DNA from: CAZMRW01 sp964568805
GTDB lineage: Bacteria > Pseudomonadota > Gammaproteobacteria > Methylococcales > Methylomonadaceae
Reading direction: 5' to 3'
DNA: 32,595 bases
Assembly (NCBI GenBank): GCA_964568805.1
Contig: CAZMRW010000046.1
Location: 1 to 32,595, forward strand
The translations under genes were made by a program, and so were the position numbers. How positions within the stretch are numbered: the first letter of the stretch is position 1; each line of letters begins with the position of its first letter. Below the pieces are notes generated by a model, which saw only the letters and a program-made list of their open reading frames with translations, searched no databases and had not been told where the DNA came from. Below, one piece after another: positions 1 to 10,849 of the stretch.

Positions 1-2022
1 CCAGCCTGCACGGTCGAGCAAGCGGATGAGGAAGTAGATCGACCGCTGCCTTAATCCACGATAAACATAATCGGTGCCCAAAAATGAATATCGTGGAAGA
101 TACTCGACAAGCGTATTAATGGTATCTTCGGCGACCGCCCGTGTGAAATCATAAGACTGGCTTACCAGAATGCGCCAAAACTCATCATGAGCCAACTCGC
201 CTTCCCTTAGATCGAAGGCAGACTCTTCGAAGATGTAAGCAATTGAAGTACCTTGCTTAATGCGATCGACTGCTTCTTGGTACAGCTTGAACGTCTCTCG
301 CGGATCCGGCGTAACAATCCTGACAATTAATTTCAGATATTTTTCAAGATTCCGGAACGACTCCGAGTTAAAGCACGCACGCGAGCTGAGAACACTTTCA
401 TTTACAGGATCGAACGTATCGTCAATTCCAAGCACACTCACATCGAAAAGCTGCTTTAACAAAAACTGACCTGTCGACTCTACGCAGTCAACCACACGCT
501 CGAATTCAGCCGCGTTGGAAAATTTCACCTCCCCTGCATCAAAGTTCCGCTTTACTGAGAACACTCCTGATCGCCCTTCGGTTTCCTCGGCATAAATTTG
601 CCGAAACAGGCCGGGGTAGTTTAGATGTAAAAGTATCAGGTTGATGAGGTCACGCCGATTGAAATCTGTCTTACCTAAGTCTGTCTTTTCGAGCTGCAGC
701 AGAATTACAGCATTAACGAAGCGCTTCAGTTTGCGCATGTCGCCAATTAGGGGGAGGTATTTGACGGCCCTGTCATCGCCTAATATCTCCGCCATCTCAC
801 CAAGAAGTGAGGAATGTTTGAACATGATGTCGGAAGGAATTGTTAGGGATCGATATTCGTTTCGTTGCCAATCCTTCCGTAGGAAGTTTCTGAGTGTCGA
901 ACTGTCAATAAATAAGCTTAATTTCACCGTCACGAACTTCTCAAGAAATTCTCGTGCATTGCTCCCCTCGTCCTTCCCCTTCACTAGGTTTTCAGTGTCG
1001 TAACACAGGATGTAAGTGGCCTGGGACAGTTTGAATGTCCGCCGGATGGTAAATAGGACATTGTTGACCGTCTTGGCTTCAAGTCGATCTAAGTCGTCTA
1101 TGACAACGATGACGCGCCTGCGAATCTTTTTGAGGACATCGTCAATGTCTTCCAGAAGTTCGTCGACGGTCTCGCTCGAAGGCTCAATTGACAGCCTAAT
1201 GCCGAAAAATGAGATACCCTTAATCATCCGTGAATACCGAGATGCGGCTGGGCGGAACTCAGGCGCATATACTTGCCGTTGAATGGTTGTCGAGAGTTCT
1301 CGGATGAAACGCTCCGACAGATCGGGATCAGCAGCGTACCTCAAAGGCTCAAAACGAAAGACGATTACCGAATTGGCCCCAGCCTCCCTCCAATGCTCTT
1401 CCGCAAGATTGACGAAGCTGGTCTTACCTATGCCCCACGGCCCATCGATGCCAAATACGAGCCCCGAGTGCGCTTCACTCGCCAATACAGCTTCCGCGAA
1501 ATCTTTGGCTTGCCCTTTGTTCTGCAAAATGTCTTCTTCCTCGGTCTCGATTTCATCGTCTGAAAGGAAGTAGAGCTGAGGCTTAGGCATTTTCCTTCGA
1601 GACCAGCAGGTCCTTAATATAGGCGACAGGAGCACCAAAAGCAGAGCACCTAATAACCAGGGAGCCCACAACGGGTTTGCTCCTTTGACGGCCTTGTGAA
1701 TTTCCTCTAGCGAATGTGAGATCAAATCATTCGACCATACGCCGATGAGTGCCATGAAGAGCAAGTCGAAGCGAAGGCTTTGTATGAGACGAACAATTGT
1801 CGAGTGCGCGTTACGCATAAGAACGTAGGCTAGACAGACTACTAACCCAACGGCGATCCCGGCCGATCGAGCTCGCCAGTCAATGTCGACTAGCAGTGGC
1901 GCGAATTTTTCCCCTGTGTAATAAGCAAGGCGGAAGACCTCTGCTGTTAAGAGCCCGACGGCAAACACCCGCGCGAACACAAGCATTTCCGGCCTCTTCA
2001 TTGTCTGACGCGCTTCTGGCAT
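1..2022 (-). CDS. KAP family P-loop NTPase, membrane-anchored (3' end outside the window)
   Basis: This is an open frame of 674 codons that runs off the left edge, so the C-terminus is missing. Start: ATG at 2022 with AGGAGA about 6 nt upstream. Three to four hydrophobic segments lie in the first 140 residues (about 13-35, 54-69, 85-98 and 118-138). A Walker A motif (GIDGPWGIGKTS) follows at about 191-202. The Walker B region, with VIVVIDDLDRLE, is at about 303-316. The Walker A lead-in, the IDDLDR Walker B and the N-terminal membrane helices are hallmarks of the KAP NTPases, the family of animal Kidins220 and of PifA, the phage T7 exclusion protein of plasmid F. Members are thought to act at the inner face of the membrane. 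The gene follows gyrB on the same strand after a 192-nt gap, and its own SD suggests separate expression. A defence role is possible but is inference only. The family call is firm; the function is not known. Confidence 0.85.
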   Translation of the reverse strand, partial: MPEARQTMKRPEMLVFARVFAVGLLTAEVFRLAYYTGEKFAPLLVDIDWRARSAGIAVGLVVCLAYVLMRNAHSTIVRLIQSLRFDLLFMALIGVWSNDLISHSLEEIHKAVKGANPLWAPWLLGALLLVLLSPILRTCWSRRKMPKPQLYFLSDDEIETEEEDILQNKGQAKDFAEAVLASEAHSGLVFGIDGPWGIGKTSFVNLAEEHWREAGANSVIVFRFEPLRYAADPDLSERFIRELSTTIQRQVYAPEFRPAASRYSRMIKGISFFGIRLSIEPSSETVDELLEDIDDVLKKIRRRVIVVIDDLDRLEAKTVNNVLFTIRRTFKLSQATYILCYDTENLVKGKDEGSNAREFLEKFVTVKLSLFIDSSTLRNFLRKDWQRNEYRSLTIPSDIMFKHSSLLGEMAEILGDDRAVKYLPLIGDMRKLKRFVNAVILLQLEKTDLGKTDFNRRDLINLILLHLNYPGLFRQIYAEETEGRSGVFSVKRNFDAGEVKFSNAAEFERVVDCVESTGQFLLKQLFDVSVLGIDDTFDPVNESVLSSRACFNSESFRNLEKYLKLIVRIVTPDPRETFKLYQEAVDRIKQGTSIAYIFEESAFDLREGELAHDEFWRILVSQSYDFTRAVAEDTINTLVEYLPRYSFLGTDYVYRGLRQRSIYFLIRLLDRAGW

Positions 2023-2214
2023 CAATCTTCTCCTACTGTAACACCGGCAGGGTTCCTATCGTAATTCAGATTTGACCTTTTTGGAATTTAAACCGGACAT
2101 TCAAGATAAATTCACAAACTTCAACTTAGGCGTCGATTTCAGTCTATTAATGCCTGCCAGCAACACCAACCCCCGACCCGCCATTTCATAAATTATGAGA
2201 TCTGACAACAGGAT

Positions 2215-4647
<2,433 letters not shown>

Positions 4648-4678
4648 GTGTGTTCCTGTTTTCCTGATTTTTTATTGA

Positions 4679-4694
4679 TGTTCCATGTGGAACA
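4679..4694. promoter_or_regulatory. parS: parS-like 16-bp site between recF and gyrB
   Basis: The 16-mer TGTTCCATGTGGAACA lies immediately after the recF stop codon. It differs by one central base from the perfect palindrome TGTTCCACGTGGAACA, which is the form of ParB-binding parS used in Pseudomonas-like gammaproteobacteria, and it is close to the general consensus TGTTTCACGTGAAACA. It is the exact reverse complement of the second site at 4717-4732. Being near the origin-proximal dnaA cluster is the normal location for parS. The two sites could also pair as a hairpin in the transcript, which is an alternative reading. Confidence 0.65.
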
Positions 4695-5771
4695 TCAAAC
4701 TGGTTTTATGTTGCCATGTTCCACATGGAACATTTTATAGTTGTTTAGGGTTGATAAATCGCCGAATTCATTGATTTCCGTTGCGGTTATAAAAACCTGG
4801 GTTTTCATATCAGACAACTGCCGCAATAATTTGGCGCGGTTGTTTACGTCCAGTTCTGCGGCAAAATCATCAATGAGAATACAGCCGCCCTGGCCTGTCT
4901 CAATAGCCAGCAACTGTACCTGCGCCAATTTCAAACTGATAACCAATAACTTCAACTGGCCTCGTGAAATAATCTCTTTAGCCAACCTGCCGTGAATGAG
5001 AATTTGAATATCGGCTCGATGCGGACCGCTATGGGTAAAACCATAACGAATATCCCTGGCCAAATCGTCCTTTAAAACCTGGGTAAATTCATTGGCAGAA
5101 TCCCAGCCCGCTAAAAGATTCAGCTCAATCGCGTCAAAGGCAAGGAATTTATTAAGAATCTCGATAAAAACCGGTTTTAATTTCTGCAGATAACTCTGGC
5201 GGAAGTTATGCACTATTGTACCGTAATTAACCAGTTCCTTATCCCAAACATTGATTTGGTCGGTGCGCTTGCTTTTAAGCAGGCTGTTTCTTTGCAATAA
5301 AGCCTTCTTGTAATTTCGCCAGGAATGCAAAAATGCAGGGTCGTGATTGAAAACGCCCCAGTCCAGAAATTCTCTTCGAAATTGCGGCCCCGCATCGAGC
5401 AATTCGTAACTTTTCGGGTGAATCAACTGCAAGGGTAATGCGTAGGCCAGATTGGCCCGTCGTTGTGTGGATTGTTGATTAATTCGGCAGCTAAAACTTT
5501 TGCTATCCATCCTAACGCCTACATGCTGGTAATTGCCGCCCGGCGTTCTGGTTTGCGCCGAGACAATTAACTGATCCTGCATGAAGTTGATAACAGGTTT
5601 GATAGATGCGGAGCGAAAGGATTTGGCGCGGCCCAAAATAAAGATGGCTTCTATGAAAGCGCTTTTGCCGCTGGCGTTTTCTCCGTAAATAAAATTGATC
5701 GCCGGAGACGGGGTAATCGATGTTTTTTGGATATTTCTCACCGAGTAAATATCCAATTTTAACAAAGTCAT
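4695..5771 (-). CDS. recF: DNA replication and repair protein RecF
   Basis: RecF is an SMC-like ATPase that helps load RecA at single-strand gaps through the RecFOR pathway. The product is 358 residues. Walker A (YGENASGKS) is at about 29-37. The ABC-type C-terminal ATPase block has the Walker B region CILIDDFAAELD near 295-306, and ISRGQLKLL just before it serves as the signature-like motif. The start is ATG 5771, 9 nt after the dnaN stop, so the two genes are probably co-transcribed and translationally linked. The last codons encode MFHVEHGNIKPV. The MFHVEH string is the translation of a parS-like 16-mer embedded in the 3' end of the gene. The length is normal for the family and no disruption was seen. 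Confidence 0.97.
   Translation of the reverse strand: MTLLKLDIYSVRNIQKTSITPSPAINFIYGENASGKSAFIEAIFILGRAKSFRSASIKPVINFMQDQLIVSAQTRTPGGNYQHVGVRMDSKSFSCRINQQSTQRRANLAYALPLQLIHPKSYELLDAGPQFRREFLDWGVFNHDPAFLHSWRNYKKALLQRNSLLKSKRTDQINVWDKELVNYGTIVHNFRQSYLQKLKPVFIEILNKFLAFDAIELNLLAGWDSANEFTQVLKDDLARDIRYGFTHSGPHRADIQILIHGRLAKEIISRGQLKLLVISLKLAQVQLLAIETGQGGCILIDDFAAELDVNNRAKLLRQLSDMKTQVFITATEINEFGDLSTLNNYKMFHVEHGNIKPV
4717..4732. promoter_or_regulatory. parS: parS-like 16-bp site inside the recF 3' end
   Basis: The 16-mer TGTTCCACATGGAACA is the reverse complement of the site at 4679-4694 and also has one central mismatch from the Pseudomonas-type parS palindrome. In the recF reading frame it encodes MFHVEH, a peptide that often betrays parS sites within coding DNA. 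The centre-to-centre distance to the first site is 38 bp. This is a candidate ParB nucleation site. The mismatch at the central CG makes it a probable rather than a certain site. Confidence 0.6.
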
Positions 5772-5780
5772 TGCCAGGAG

Positions 5781-6881
5781 TTACAGCCTCATAGGCATCA
5801 CAATAAATTTATAAGCCAGTTCTTCAGGTTCGTTGATAAAACAACTGCTGGCGTTACTTGCGATGGTGATAACGGCAAGTTCGGAATCCAGATTCGAAAC
5901 GGCATCCAGCAGGTATTGCGCGTTGAATGAAATGGATAAGGGCTCGCCAGTATATTCGATGACAAGCTCTTCTTCCGCCTCGTCGTGTTCCGGATTGTGG
6001 GTGCTGATTTTCAGGCTATCGGGAGAGATATCCAGCGTGACGCCCTTGTATTTTTCGTTCGACAGAATTGCGACACGAGTTAATGCATCTTTTAGCGGTT
6101 GTCTCTGAATATGGATGGGATTATAAAAAGCCTGCTGAAAAACCTTGCCGAAATCCGGATATTTTGAGTCGACCAGTTTGGCGGAAAAAATCAGATTTTT
6201 GATATGAATTTTAATGTTATTGCCGGAAAATCTGACCCTTAATTCGGCCTCGGGGTCGTCCAGCAATCTGGCCAGTTCGATGATGCCTTTTCTAGGCAGG
6301 ATGATTCTGGCTTCGATGCCTGAAGGTTGATCCAGATTATCTTCGTAAATGGACAGGCGGTGTCCGTCGGACGCGACCAGTTTTAATTTGGCGTTGGAAA
6401 TGTGCAGGAGCAAGCCGTTCAAGTAATAACGAACATCCTGATTGGCCATGCAGAATATAGTTTTATCCAGCGCTTTTTTAAATTTGCCGGCGTTAATAAA
6501 AAATTGATTGTCAAGCGCAGATTCGGAAAATTCGGGGTAGTTATCGGCCGGCAAACAGGTCAACGAGAATCGGCTACGCTGGGACAGAATTTTGACTTTA
6601 TCCTGTTGCTGCTCAAACCTGATTTCTGCGCCGCTGGGCAAAAGTCTGCAAATATCCAGAAATTTTCTTGCGGGGACGGTGATGGCGCCAGGTGTCGCAG
6701 TTTCGAGGTTGATTTTGGCGACAATCTGAATTTCCAGATCGGTCCCGGTCAGCGTTAATTGATCGGCCTCAATAACCATCAAGACATTCGACAGAATAGG
6801 CATGGTCTGCCTTTTTTCAATAACCCCGACGATTTGTTGAAGAGGCGCCAGAATTAGTTCCCTATTGATAATAAATTTCAT
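5781..6881 (-). CDS. dnaN: DNA polymerase III sliding clamp (beta subunit)
   Basis: DnaN forms the ring-shaped dimer that tethers DNA polymerase III to the template. The 366-residue length matches the family exactly. The N-terminus (MKFIINRELILAPLQQIVGV) and the MPILSNVL block near 27-34 are typical of domain 1. The C-terminus ends in FIVMPMRL, the conserved strand that forms the peptide-binding cleft. The start is ATG 6881, 21 nt downstream of the dnaA stop. No strong SD is visible, so translation may depend on coupling within the dnaA operon. recF follows after 9 nt. The gene is intact. Confidence 0.98.
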   Translation of the reverse strand: MKFIINRELILAPLQQIVGVIEKRQTMPILSNVLMVIEADQLTLTGTDLEIQIVAKINLETATPGAITVPARKFLDICRLLPSGAEIRFEQQQDKVKILSQRSRFSLTCLPADNYPEFSESALDNQFFINAGKFKKALDKTIFCMANQDVRYYLNGLLLHISNAKLKLVASDGHRLSIYEDNLDQPSGIEARIILPRKGIIELARLLDDPEAELRVRFSGNNIKIHIKNLIFSAKLVDSKYPDFGKVFQQAFYNPIHIQRQPLKDALTRVAILSNEKYKGVTLDISPDSLKISTHNPEHDEAEEELVIEYTGEPLSISFNAQYLLDAVSNLDSELAVITIASNASSCFINEPEELAYKFIVMPMRL

Positions 6882-6902
6882 AATTGAATCGTTTTCAAAT
6901 TT

Positions 6903-8219
6903 TTAATGAGACAGCGTTCGCAGCAGATTTGAATAATCTTCCGCAATCTTCGAATCGGACTCCTTCAGTTCATTGATCCGTTTGCAGGCATTGATGACGG
7001 TGGTATGGTCGCGTCCGCCGAAGGCATCGCCAATTTCCGGCAGGCTATACGACGTTAATTCCCGCGCCAGGCACATCGCCATCTGTCTGGGCCGGGTAAT
7101 GGATTGCCTGCGGTTTTTGGAAGATAAATCGGCAATTCGAATTTTAAAATATTCTGCAACGGTTTTTTGTATGTTGTCGATATTGACTAGTTTATCCTGC
7201 AGGGATATCAAATCATGCAGCGCTTCCTTGGTGAAATCGATGGTAATTTTTTGCCCGGTAAACTGGGCATTGGCGATAACGCGCCGTAAGGCGCCTTCCA
7301 GGTCACGCACATTCGAAGGAATCCGTTTGGCAATAAAAAAGGCAACTTCCTGCGGCAGATCCACATTAACCAGCGCCGCTTTCTTCATCAAGATGGCGGC
7401 CCGGGTTTCCATGTCGGGAGGTTCAATAGACACCGGCAGGCCCCAGCCGAATCTTGATTTTAACCGGTCTTCAAGTCCGACGATTTCTTTGGGGTATTTG
7501 TCGCAGGTCAACACGACCTGATGCTTCTTTTCCAATAAGGTATTAAAGGTATGAAAAAACTCTTCCTGGGAGCGCTCCTTGCCGGCAAAGAATTGAATGT
7601 CGTCGATTAACAACACATCAACGCCTCGGTAAAAATCCTTGAAGCTGTTGATGGAATTTTGCTGCAGCGCTTTAACCATATCCTGGACAAACTTTTCGGA
7701 ATGCAGATAAACAATCGTCGCCGACGGATTTTTCTGTAAAACGGCATTGCCGATCGCATGCATCATATGGGTCTTGCCCAAACCCGAACTGCCGTAGATC
7801 AGCAGAGGATTGTAAGCCTTGCCGATATTTTCGGACACTTGCATCGATGCGGCTCTGGCTAACTGATTGGACTTGCCTTCAACAAAATTATCGAAGGTAA
7901 AGGCTTTGTTAAGATAATTGGGCTGCGATTTCTTGCCCTCGGCCGGTTGTGTTAATTTAACAGTTGTTTGAGCGGCTGACTTTCTGGAGCCGATCTCCAG
8001 ATTTAAATTCAGTGCGCCATTGGAAAACTCATGAATGGTTTCCTCTATCTTGGCGAAATGATGCTCTTTAACCCAGTCTAAAACAAACCGGTTAGGTGCC
8101 AGTAATTTTATTTGACCGTCGCTTTCTATCGCCTGCAGAGGCCGTATCCAGGTACTGAAGTCCGAGCCGGATATTTCATTTTCAAGTTTAGCAAGACAGT
8201 GATTCCAGATTGAACTCAT
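6903..8219 (-). CDS. dnaA: Chromosomal replication initiator protein DnaA
   Basis: DnaA binds the origin and opens it in its ATP form. The product is 438 residues. Domain I is at 1 to about 80 and a short linker domain II follows. The AAA+ domain has Walker A GSSGLGKT at about 143-150 and Walker B VLLIDDIQFF some 60 residues later. The C-terminal DNA-binding domain carries the signature GGRDHTTVINACKRI, which contacts DnaA boxes. The linker is short for the family. The start is ATG 8219, with no clear SD. It is the first gene of the dnaA-dnaN-recF-gyrB set and diverges from rpmH across 169 nt. DnaA usually represses its own promoter through boxes in this gap, but no good box was seen there. 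Confidence 0.98.
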   Translation of the reverse strand: MSSIWNHCLAKLENEISGSDFSTWIRPLQAIESDGQIKLLAPNRFVLDWVKEHHFAKIEETIHEFSNGALNLNLEIGSRKSAAQTTVKLTQPAEGKKSQPNYLNKAFTFDNFVEGKSNQLARAASMQVSENIGKAYNPLLIYGSSGLGKTHMMHAIGNAVLQKNPSATIVYLHSEKFVQDMVKALQQNSINSFKDFYRGVDVLLIDDIQFFAGKERSQEEFFHTFNTLLEKKHQVVLTCDKYPKEIVGLEDRLKSRFGWGLPVSIEPPDMETRAAILMKKAALVNVDLPQEVAFFIAKRIPSNVRDLEGALRRVIANAQFTGQKITIDFTKEALHDLISLQDKLVNIDNIQKTVAEYFKIRIADLSSKNRRQSITRPRQMAMCLARELTSYSLPEIGDAFGGRDHTTVINACKRINELKESDSKIAEDYSNLLRTLSH

Positions 8220-8305
8220 TACGATAGATATTAAGATATTGATTTTATATTAAAGGAATTTGGCATTGCCGATACTATACAGGAATAAAACAATGCGCTA
8301 CAGAA

Positions 8306-8334
8306 TTGACAGGCCAAGCGGTTTATTCTATCAT
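8306..8334 (+). promoter_or_regulatory. Sigma-70 type promoter of the rpmH operon
   Basis: A perfect -35 hexamer TTGACA (8306-8311), a 17-bp spacer and a -10 hexamer TATCAT (8329-8334, one mismatch from TATAAT) point at rpmH, whose ATG lies 54 nt after the -10. This is the best promoter visible in the window and fits the high expression expected of rpmH-rnpA. Confidence 0.75.
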
Positions 8335-8388
8335 CCGTAGTCTTTTTTATCTGTTTTTGTTAACACTCAACGATCAGGCTTTAATACA

Positions 8389-8523
8389 ATGAAAAGAACA
8401 TACCAACCCAGTAAAATCAAACGCGCCAGAACCCACGGATTCCGTGCAAGAATGGCGACTGTAGGCGGCCGTAAAGTTTTAAGCGCTCGCAGAGCCAAAG
8501 GACGCGCCAAATTAACGGTTTAG
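8389..8523 (+). CDS. rpmH: 50S ribosomal protein L34
   Basis: L34 is a very small, strongly basic protein of the large ribosomal subunit that contacts 23S rRNA. The 44-codon frame starts MKRTYQPSKIKRARTHGF and contains ARMATVGGRKVLSARRAKGR, which covers essentially the whole L34 family consensus. Its length is exactly that of most bacterial L34 proteins. It lies 54 nt after a consensus-like promoter and 11 nt before rnpA, the almost universal rpmH-rnpA pairing. It is divergent from dnaA, as in many gammaproteobacteria. Confidence 0.98.
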   Translation: MKRTYQPSKIKRARTHGFRARMATVGGRKVLSARRAKGRAKLTV

Positions 8524-8534
8524 TCTCCCCTTGT

Positions 8535-8903
8535 GTGACAGAACTCGATTTTGGTTTCCCCCCGCAGTTAAGGTTAAAAAAACCGGCTGACTATAAAAAG
8601 GTTTTTGCCAGCCCTGTAAAATCCAGTGACCAGTATTTTACCCTATTAGCCATCAGGAATGATTTCGATCATCCGAGGTTGGGCTTGGCGATTGCCAAAA
8701 AAAATATAAAAAAGGCAGTGAACAGGAACGTCATTAAACGAACTGTGCGGGAAAACTTTAGAATCCAACAACAACGTTTAGGGAGTATGGATATTGTTGT
8801 TCTGGCACGCAAGGAAGCTGTAGATGCTCCGCTGGAATTATTAAGAAAGTCACTGGAAAGGCATTGGCTCAGGCTGGTATCCCGATGCGCTTCATGCTCA
8901 TAG
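8535..8903 (+). CDS. rnpA: Ribonuclease P protein component
   Basis: RnpA is the small basic protein cofactor of RNase P, which trims the 5' leader from precursor tRNAs. The 122-residue frame uses a GTG start at 8535, 11 nt after the rpmH stop. The RNR signature is present as AVNRNVIKRTVRENFR, preceded by PRLGLAIAKKNIKKA, the conserved RNA-binding face. The N-terminal LRLKKPADYKKVF block is also typical. The 3' end overlaps yidD by 19 nt, which suggests translational coupling. The gene is intact and of normal length. Confidence 0.96.
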   Translation: MTELDFGFPPQLRLKKPADYKKVFASPVKSSDQYFTLLAIRNDFDHPRLGLAIAKKNIKKAVNRNVIKRTVRENFRIQQQRLGSMDIVVLARKEAVDAPLELLRKSLERHWLRLVSRCASCS

Positions 8904-9118
8904 CAATTATAAAGTTTTACAAATACTTTATTAGTCCCTTGCTTGGGAATCATTGTCGCTTCTATCCAAGCTGTTCAAGTTATTCCATAGAAGCGCTTCA
9001 GCGCCATGGCGCCGTGATCGGCTCCTATCTTACTCTCAGAAGATTATTAAGATGCCACCCGTTTCATTCGGGCGGCATTGATCCCGTTCCAGAAAAATTT
9101 GGTAATAAGAATGGATAA
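8885..9118 (+). CDS. yidD: Membrane protein insertion efficiency factor YidD
   Basis: YidD is a small inner-membrane-associated protein that assists YidC-dependent protein insertion. From ATG 8885 the product is 77 residues. It has an N-terminal amphipathic or hydrophobic stretch (LIAIIKFYKYFISPLLG), then the family signature CRFYPSCSSYSIEAL and LRRLLRCHPFHSGGIDPVP. A TTG start 21 nt upstream is also open, but ATG gives the usual family length. It overlaps rnpA by 19 nt and yidC by 8 nt, so the cluster is probably translated as one coupled unit. Confidence 0.95.
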   Translation: MRFMLIAIIKFYKYFISPLLGNHCRFYPSCSSYSIEALQRHGAVIGSYLTLRRLLRCHPFHSGGIDPVPEKFGNKNG

Positions 9119-10829
9119 TATAAGATTTGTACTGATCGTTACTTTTGGAATGCTTGTCTTCATGCTCTATCAGGCATGGCAGCAGGATTACGGCCCCAAA
9201 CCGGAAGTTGCCGCAATCGAAAGTCAGGTTAACGGCAACTTCAAGGAAGATTTGCCAACCGCTGCCGGCGAACCTGCCGAGACAGTAACAAAAGCCGAAG
9301 AGCCAACAACGGAAACCGCTTCGGTGGCCAAGCAACCTGAAGCCAAAGTTGTCACCGTACAAACCGATGCCCTGGCGCTGGAAATCGATCTGCAAGGGGC
9401 TACGATCCGGAATCTTGATTTATTGAATTATCCGGTAGAACAAAGCAACACCTTTGTTAATCGGATGCGCCAGCTGATTGGGATGGACGCCAAGGAACCT
9501 AATCGGGCGCCTGTGCGCCTATTTAACGCCAGTCAGGAAAAGATGTTTGTTGCGCAAAGCGGATTGATTGCCGGCGCCGGCTCCGCAGCTGCGGCCGATC
9601 ATCATACTTCGTTTTCAAGTGACAAAGACCGCTACGTCTTGCAGCCCGGACAGGACAGCATCACCGTCCCGTTAACCTGGACCGGCGAAAATGGCCTTAA
9701 AATTACCAAATTATTCACGTTTAAGCGCGGCAGTTATGAAATAACGCTGGAACAAAAAGTCCATAACGGCACCGGAATGCCGTGGTCGGGCAGACAGTAC
9801 AGCCAGCTATTGAGAGCTCCGGACACATCGGATCAGGGCAATATGCTGACAGGCGGCATGCGGGCTTATAATGGCGGCGTCGTCTATACCGAGAAAGACA
9901 AATACCAGAAAATCAGTTTTGAGGATATGGCGGACGATAACCTCGACGTCAGCACCAAAGGCGGCTGGGCAGCTTTCATCCAGCATTATTTTGCCTCGGC
10001 ATGGATTCCGCCGGCCGAACAGGACAATCATTTCTATACCAAAACCTTACAGGACGGACGTTTTGTTATCGGCTCTTATTCTCCACCATTAAATGTTGCC
10101 GCCGATTCGGAAGCCCGTTTCGTCTCGCGTTTGTTCGCCGGTCCCAAAATTCAGCCGGTCATGGAAAAAATTGCGCCGGGTCTGGAACTGACAGTCGATT
10201 ACAGCGTATTGACCTTTATCGGCAAACCGATCTACTGGCTGCTGAATCAGATCCACAATATCAGCGGCAACTGGGGTATTGCCATCATCGGCGTCACGCT
10301 ATGTATTAAATTGCTGATGTTCCCGCTGACTCAGGCCAGTTTCAAGTCGATGGCCAAGATGCGTAAAGTTCAGCCGCGTCTGAAAGAACTGCAGGAGCGA
10401 TTTGCCGATGACCGGCCAAGGTTCAATCAGGAAATGATGGCGCTGTACAAGAAAGAACAGGTGAACCCCTTAGGCGGCTGTTTGCCCTTATTGCTGCAGA
10501 TTCCTGTGTTCATGTGCCTATACTGGGTATTGGGCGAAACCGTCGAATTCCGGCAGGCGCCTTTTGCCTTGTGGATACAGGATTTATCGGTACAGGATCC
10601 ATTTTATGTGCTGCCTCTGATCATGGGCGTCACGATGAAAATTCAGCAAAGTCTCAACCCGGCGCCGATTGATCCGGTACAGGCGAAAGTCATCAAGATG
10701 TTCCCGATCATCTTTACCGTTTTCTTTCTGTTTTTCCCGGCGGGATTGGTGTTGTACTGGGTGGTCAACAACACGCTGTCGATTTTCCAGCAAATGTACA
10801 TTTCAAAGAAAATCGAACAGACTCCCTAG
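9111..10829 (+). CDS. yidC: Membrane protein insertase YidC
   Basis: YidC (Oxa1/Alb3 family) inserts and folds inner-membrane proteins, alone or with SecYEG. The 572-residue product starts at ATG 9111 with MDNIRFVLIVTFGMLVFMLYQAW, the first membrane anchor. A linker rich in Ala, Glu and Pro follows, then the large periplasmic domain to about residue 340. The conserved five-helix core begins near GNWGIAIIGVTLCIKLLMFP and includes MAKMRKVQPRLKELQERF and NPLGGCLPLLLQIPVF. This is the long gammaproteobacterial form with the periplasmic domain. An earlier in-frame start at 9078 would add 11 residues inside yidD and is less likely. mnmE follows after 20 nt. Confidence 0.97.
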   Translation: MDNIRFVLIVTFGMLVFMLYQAWQQDYGPKPEVAAIESQVNGNFKEDLPTAAGEPAETVTKAEEPTTETASVAKQPEAKVVTVQTDALALEIDLQGATIRNLDLLNYPVEQSNTFVNRMRQLIGMDAKEPNRAPVRLFNASQEKMFVAQSGLIAGAGSAAAADHHTSFSSDKDRYVLQPGQDSITVPLTWTGENGLKITKLFTFKRGSYEITLEQKVHNGTGMPWSGRQYSQLLRAPDTSDQGNMLTGGMRAYNGGVVYTEKDKYQKISFEDMADDNLDVSTKGGWAAFIQHYFASAWIPPAEQDNHFYTKTLQDGRFVIGSYSPPLNVAADSEARFVSRLFAGPKIQPVMEKIAPGLELTVDYSVLTFIGKPIYWLLNQIHNISGNWGIAIIGVTLCIKLLMFPLTQASFKSMAKMRKVQPRLKELQERFADDRPRFNQEMMALYKKEQVNPLGGCLPLLLQIPVFMCLYWVLGETVEFRQAPFALWIQDLSVQDPFYVLPLIMGVTMKIQQSLNPAPIDPVQAKVIKMFPIIFTVFFLFFPAGLVLYWVVNNTLSIFQQMYISKKIEQTP

Positions 10830-10849
10830 TTTTCGACTAGTTTTCAGCA

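Noticed and set aside
260..1573. Several plus-strand frames of 69-120 codons
   Set aside because: They lie opposite the KAP NTPase gene, which has clear motifs on the minus strand, and show no SD or domain of their own.
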